Assembly (NCBI GenBank): GCA_017381395.1
Contig: JAFOCH010000035.1
Location: forward strand, 1-7,026
DNA length: 7,026 bases
Source of the DNA: Clostridia bacterium
GTDB lineage: Bacteria; Bacillota; Clostridia; Oscillospirales; Acutalibacteraceae
Direction of reading: 5' to 3'
Shown here: positions 6,007-7,026 of the stretch, in pieces
Numbering within the stretch: the first letter of the stretch is position 1
Layout: every line of letters starts with the position of its first letter
The notes under the pieces: model-generated
Told to the model about the DNA's origin: nothing
The model's database searches: none
The model's input: the letters and a program-made list of their open reading frames with translations, nothing else
Translations under genes and position numbers: made by a program

Positions 6007-7026
6007 ATGAGAAAACTTGAATTTACGGTGGGCATTGACTCTATAAGCCCCGATACCGCGCAGTTTGGCGGTATTCAGGGCGAGCATAACGCTACCGAAA
6101 TAGAAATTACCCTCACAGATGAGCTTGTTTCGGCGCTCAAAGGGGCGTTAAATTTGGTTTATTATCGTGTGGATTTGGTTGACGGCGCAGGGACTCATTA
6201 TATCGGTGAGCCGATTGTTTTTGTGGGTGAAAGCAGCTTGATTTATAAGATTCCTCAGGCGGCAACTGCTCAGGGCGGAAATGGTGAGGTGCGACTGATT
6301 TTTTCTGAAATGACGGATAGCGAAACCACCAAGCTGGTGTATACCTTTGCAATGCGACTTTACTTTGAGTCGAGCTTTCACGGTGACGAGGCGGAGATAA
6401 AGGCGGTAGAGGACCTTTCGGGACTGGTCAAAAAGGCGAATGATTGCGCCGAAAGTGCTGAAAGATCGGCTGCTTTGGCAAACAACGCCTCTATTATGGC
6501 CGGACAATACGCGCAAGAGGTCGACCAAATGATCACCGACACGCTGGATAATTTAAAGGAAAGCGGCGAATTTGACGGCGAGGACGGAATCCCTGCTACG
6601 CATAGCTGGAACGGGACGGTGCTGACGGTTACTTCGGCAAGCGGCACCTCGTCGGCTGACCTCAAAGGAGAAAAGGGCGATAAGGGTGCGACAGGAAGCA
6701 CGGGACCGCGCGGAGAAAAGGGTGACAAGGGCGACGCCTATATCCTGACCGACGCGGATAAAGAAGAAATATCTACCTTGATAAACGCGGTTTCATATTC
6801 GCAAAATCAAAATCTCACCGAAGAACAAAAGATAACCGCAAGAGGAAATATCGGCGTGTTTTCGCAGGATGAAGTCGCATATATGATAAATTACAGCATT
6901 AAGGAAACTGTGCCGAAGACGGACGTGGTCGATAACCTTTTAATTGACGGAGCATTTGATTTAACCAAAATTCCGAACGGAAATGCCCTTAACGCGTTTA
7001 TTGTTCAAACCGCTGTTTCGTCAGGC
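6007..7026 (+). CDS. Phage tail/baseplate fibre with BppU-like N-terminus and collagen-like repeat (3' end outside window)
   Basis: The frame stays open from ATG 6007 to the window edge, giving at least 340 residues. Residues 1-122 are beta-rich, with GIQGEHNATEIEITLTDEL (22-40), YYRVDL (52-57), YKIPQAA (80-86) and VRLIFS (95-100). This resembles the N-terminal domain of lactococcal-type upper baseplate protein BppU and related Gram-positive phage fibres, which anchors to the tail. A helical, alanine-rich stretch likely to form a coiled coil follows (128-186). Next is a short beta segment with a Trp-Asn-Gly turn (201-203), then eight collagen-type Gly-X-Y triplets (221-244). After it come AYILTDADKEEIS (244-256) and LTEEQKITARGNIG (270-283), motifs familiar from trimeric tail fibres. 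The receptor-binding C-terminus is outside the window. Such trimers bind host cell-surface polysaccharide. Placement directly after the terminase is unusual. The fibre class is well supported; the exact virion position is inferred. Confidence 0.82.
   Translation, partial: MRKLEFTVGIDSISPDTAQFGGIQGEHNATEIEITLTDELVSALKGALNLVYYRVDLVDGAGTHYIGEPIVFVGESSLIYKIPQAATAQGGNGEVRLIFSEMTDSETTKLVYTFAMRLYFESSFHGDEAEIKAVEDLSGLVKKANDCAESAERSAALANNASIMAGQYAQEVDQMITDTLDNLKESGEFDGEDGIPATHSWNGTVLTVTSASGTSSADLKGEKGDKGATGSTGPRGEKGDKGDAYILTDADKEEISTLINAVSYSQNQNLTEEQKITARGNIGVFSQDEVAYMINYSIKETVPKTDVVDNLLIDGAFDLTKIPNGNALNAFIVQTAVSSG
6667..6738 (+). repeat. Collagen-like Gly-X-Y repeat region in the fibre gene
   Basis: Eight in-frame Gly-X-Y codon triplets (GEK GDK GAT GST GPR GEK GDK GDA). 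Two blocks starting at 6667 and 6712, 45 bases apart, encode the same GEKGDKG sequence and differ over 21 bases only at synonymous third positions (two C/T changes within the shared codons and one at the last glycine). The repeats are expected to form a short triple-helical stalk linking fibre domains. Confidence 0.85.

Larger units (their letters stand above)
2605..7026 (+). mobile_element. Prophage or prophage remnant: packaging and fibre genes, open to the right
   Basis: Four consecutive genes (portal, probable connector, large terminase, collagen-like fibre) are phage structural or packaging genes placed directly after two chromosomal genes. The left limit is set at the first phage start codon; the true junction lies somewhere in 2307-2604. 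The right limit is only the window edge. No integrase, repressor, lysis, capsid or small-terminase gene is visible. By hand count, serine codon choice matches the host genes: TCG is the commonest serine codon in both trpB (9 of 17) and the terminase (14 of 30). This fits a phage long adapted to this host or a related one. Confidence 0.75.

Overview
The window joins ordinary chromosomal genes (1 to about 2306) to a phage-derived segment (about 2600 to the right edge). All supported genes lie on the + strand. Strong purine-rich Shine-Dalgarno sites, long T-tailed intrinsic terminators, a GTG-started transporter, a Terminase_3/PBSX-type packaging ATPase and a collagen-like tail fibre all suggest a Firmicutes host, most likely a clostridial gut-type bacterium. 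That assignment is inference; nothing here names the species.

Host part. The window opens inside trpB (tryptophan synthase beta), whose N-terminal part with the PLP-binding lysine lies upstream. It ends with tandem stops and a strong terminator, so trpA does not follow. A good vegetative promoter then drives a single-gene unit encoding a 444-residue, 12-helix MATE-family drug/sodium antiporter, which is closed by a long hairpin terminator.

Junction. Positions 2307-2604 hold no convincing gene. They contain a cluster of TGACA/TGTCA pentamers, several short dyads, an isolated TTGACA box and the ribosome binding site of the first phage gene. The host/prophage boundary should lie here. No integrase or attachment repeat is visible.

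Phage part. Four genes form a tightly packed operon: portal protein (580 aa), a 114-aa protein that is probably a head-completion/connector protein, large terminase (433 aa), and a tail or baseplate fibre that runs off the right edge (at least 340 aa). The first three overlap by 4 and 8 bases, which suggests translational coupling. Portal, connector and TerL together form the DNA-packaging and neck machine, and the fibre would recognise the host.

What is unusual. The portal comes before the terminase, no small terminase is recognisable, and the fibre follows TerL after only 24 bases, with no scaffold, protease, capsid or tail genes between. This is either an uncommon phage architecture or a rearranged or remnant prophage. 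The sequence to the right of the window would decide. I see no clear defence system, CRISPR array, RNA gene or insertion sequence.
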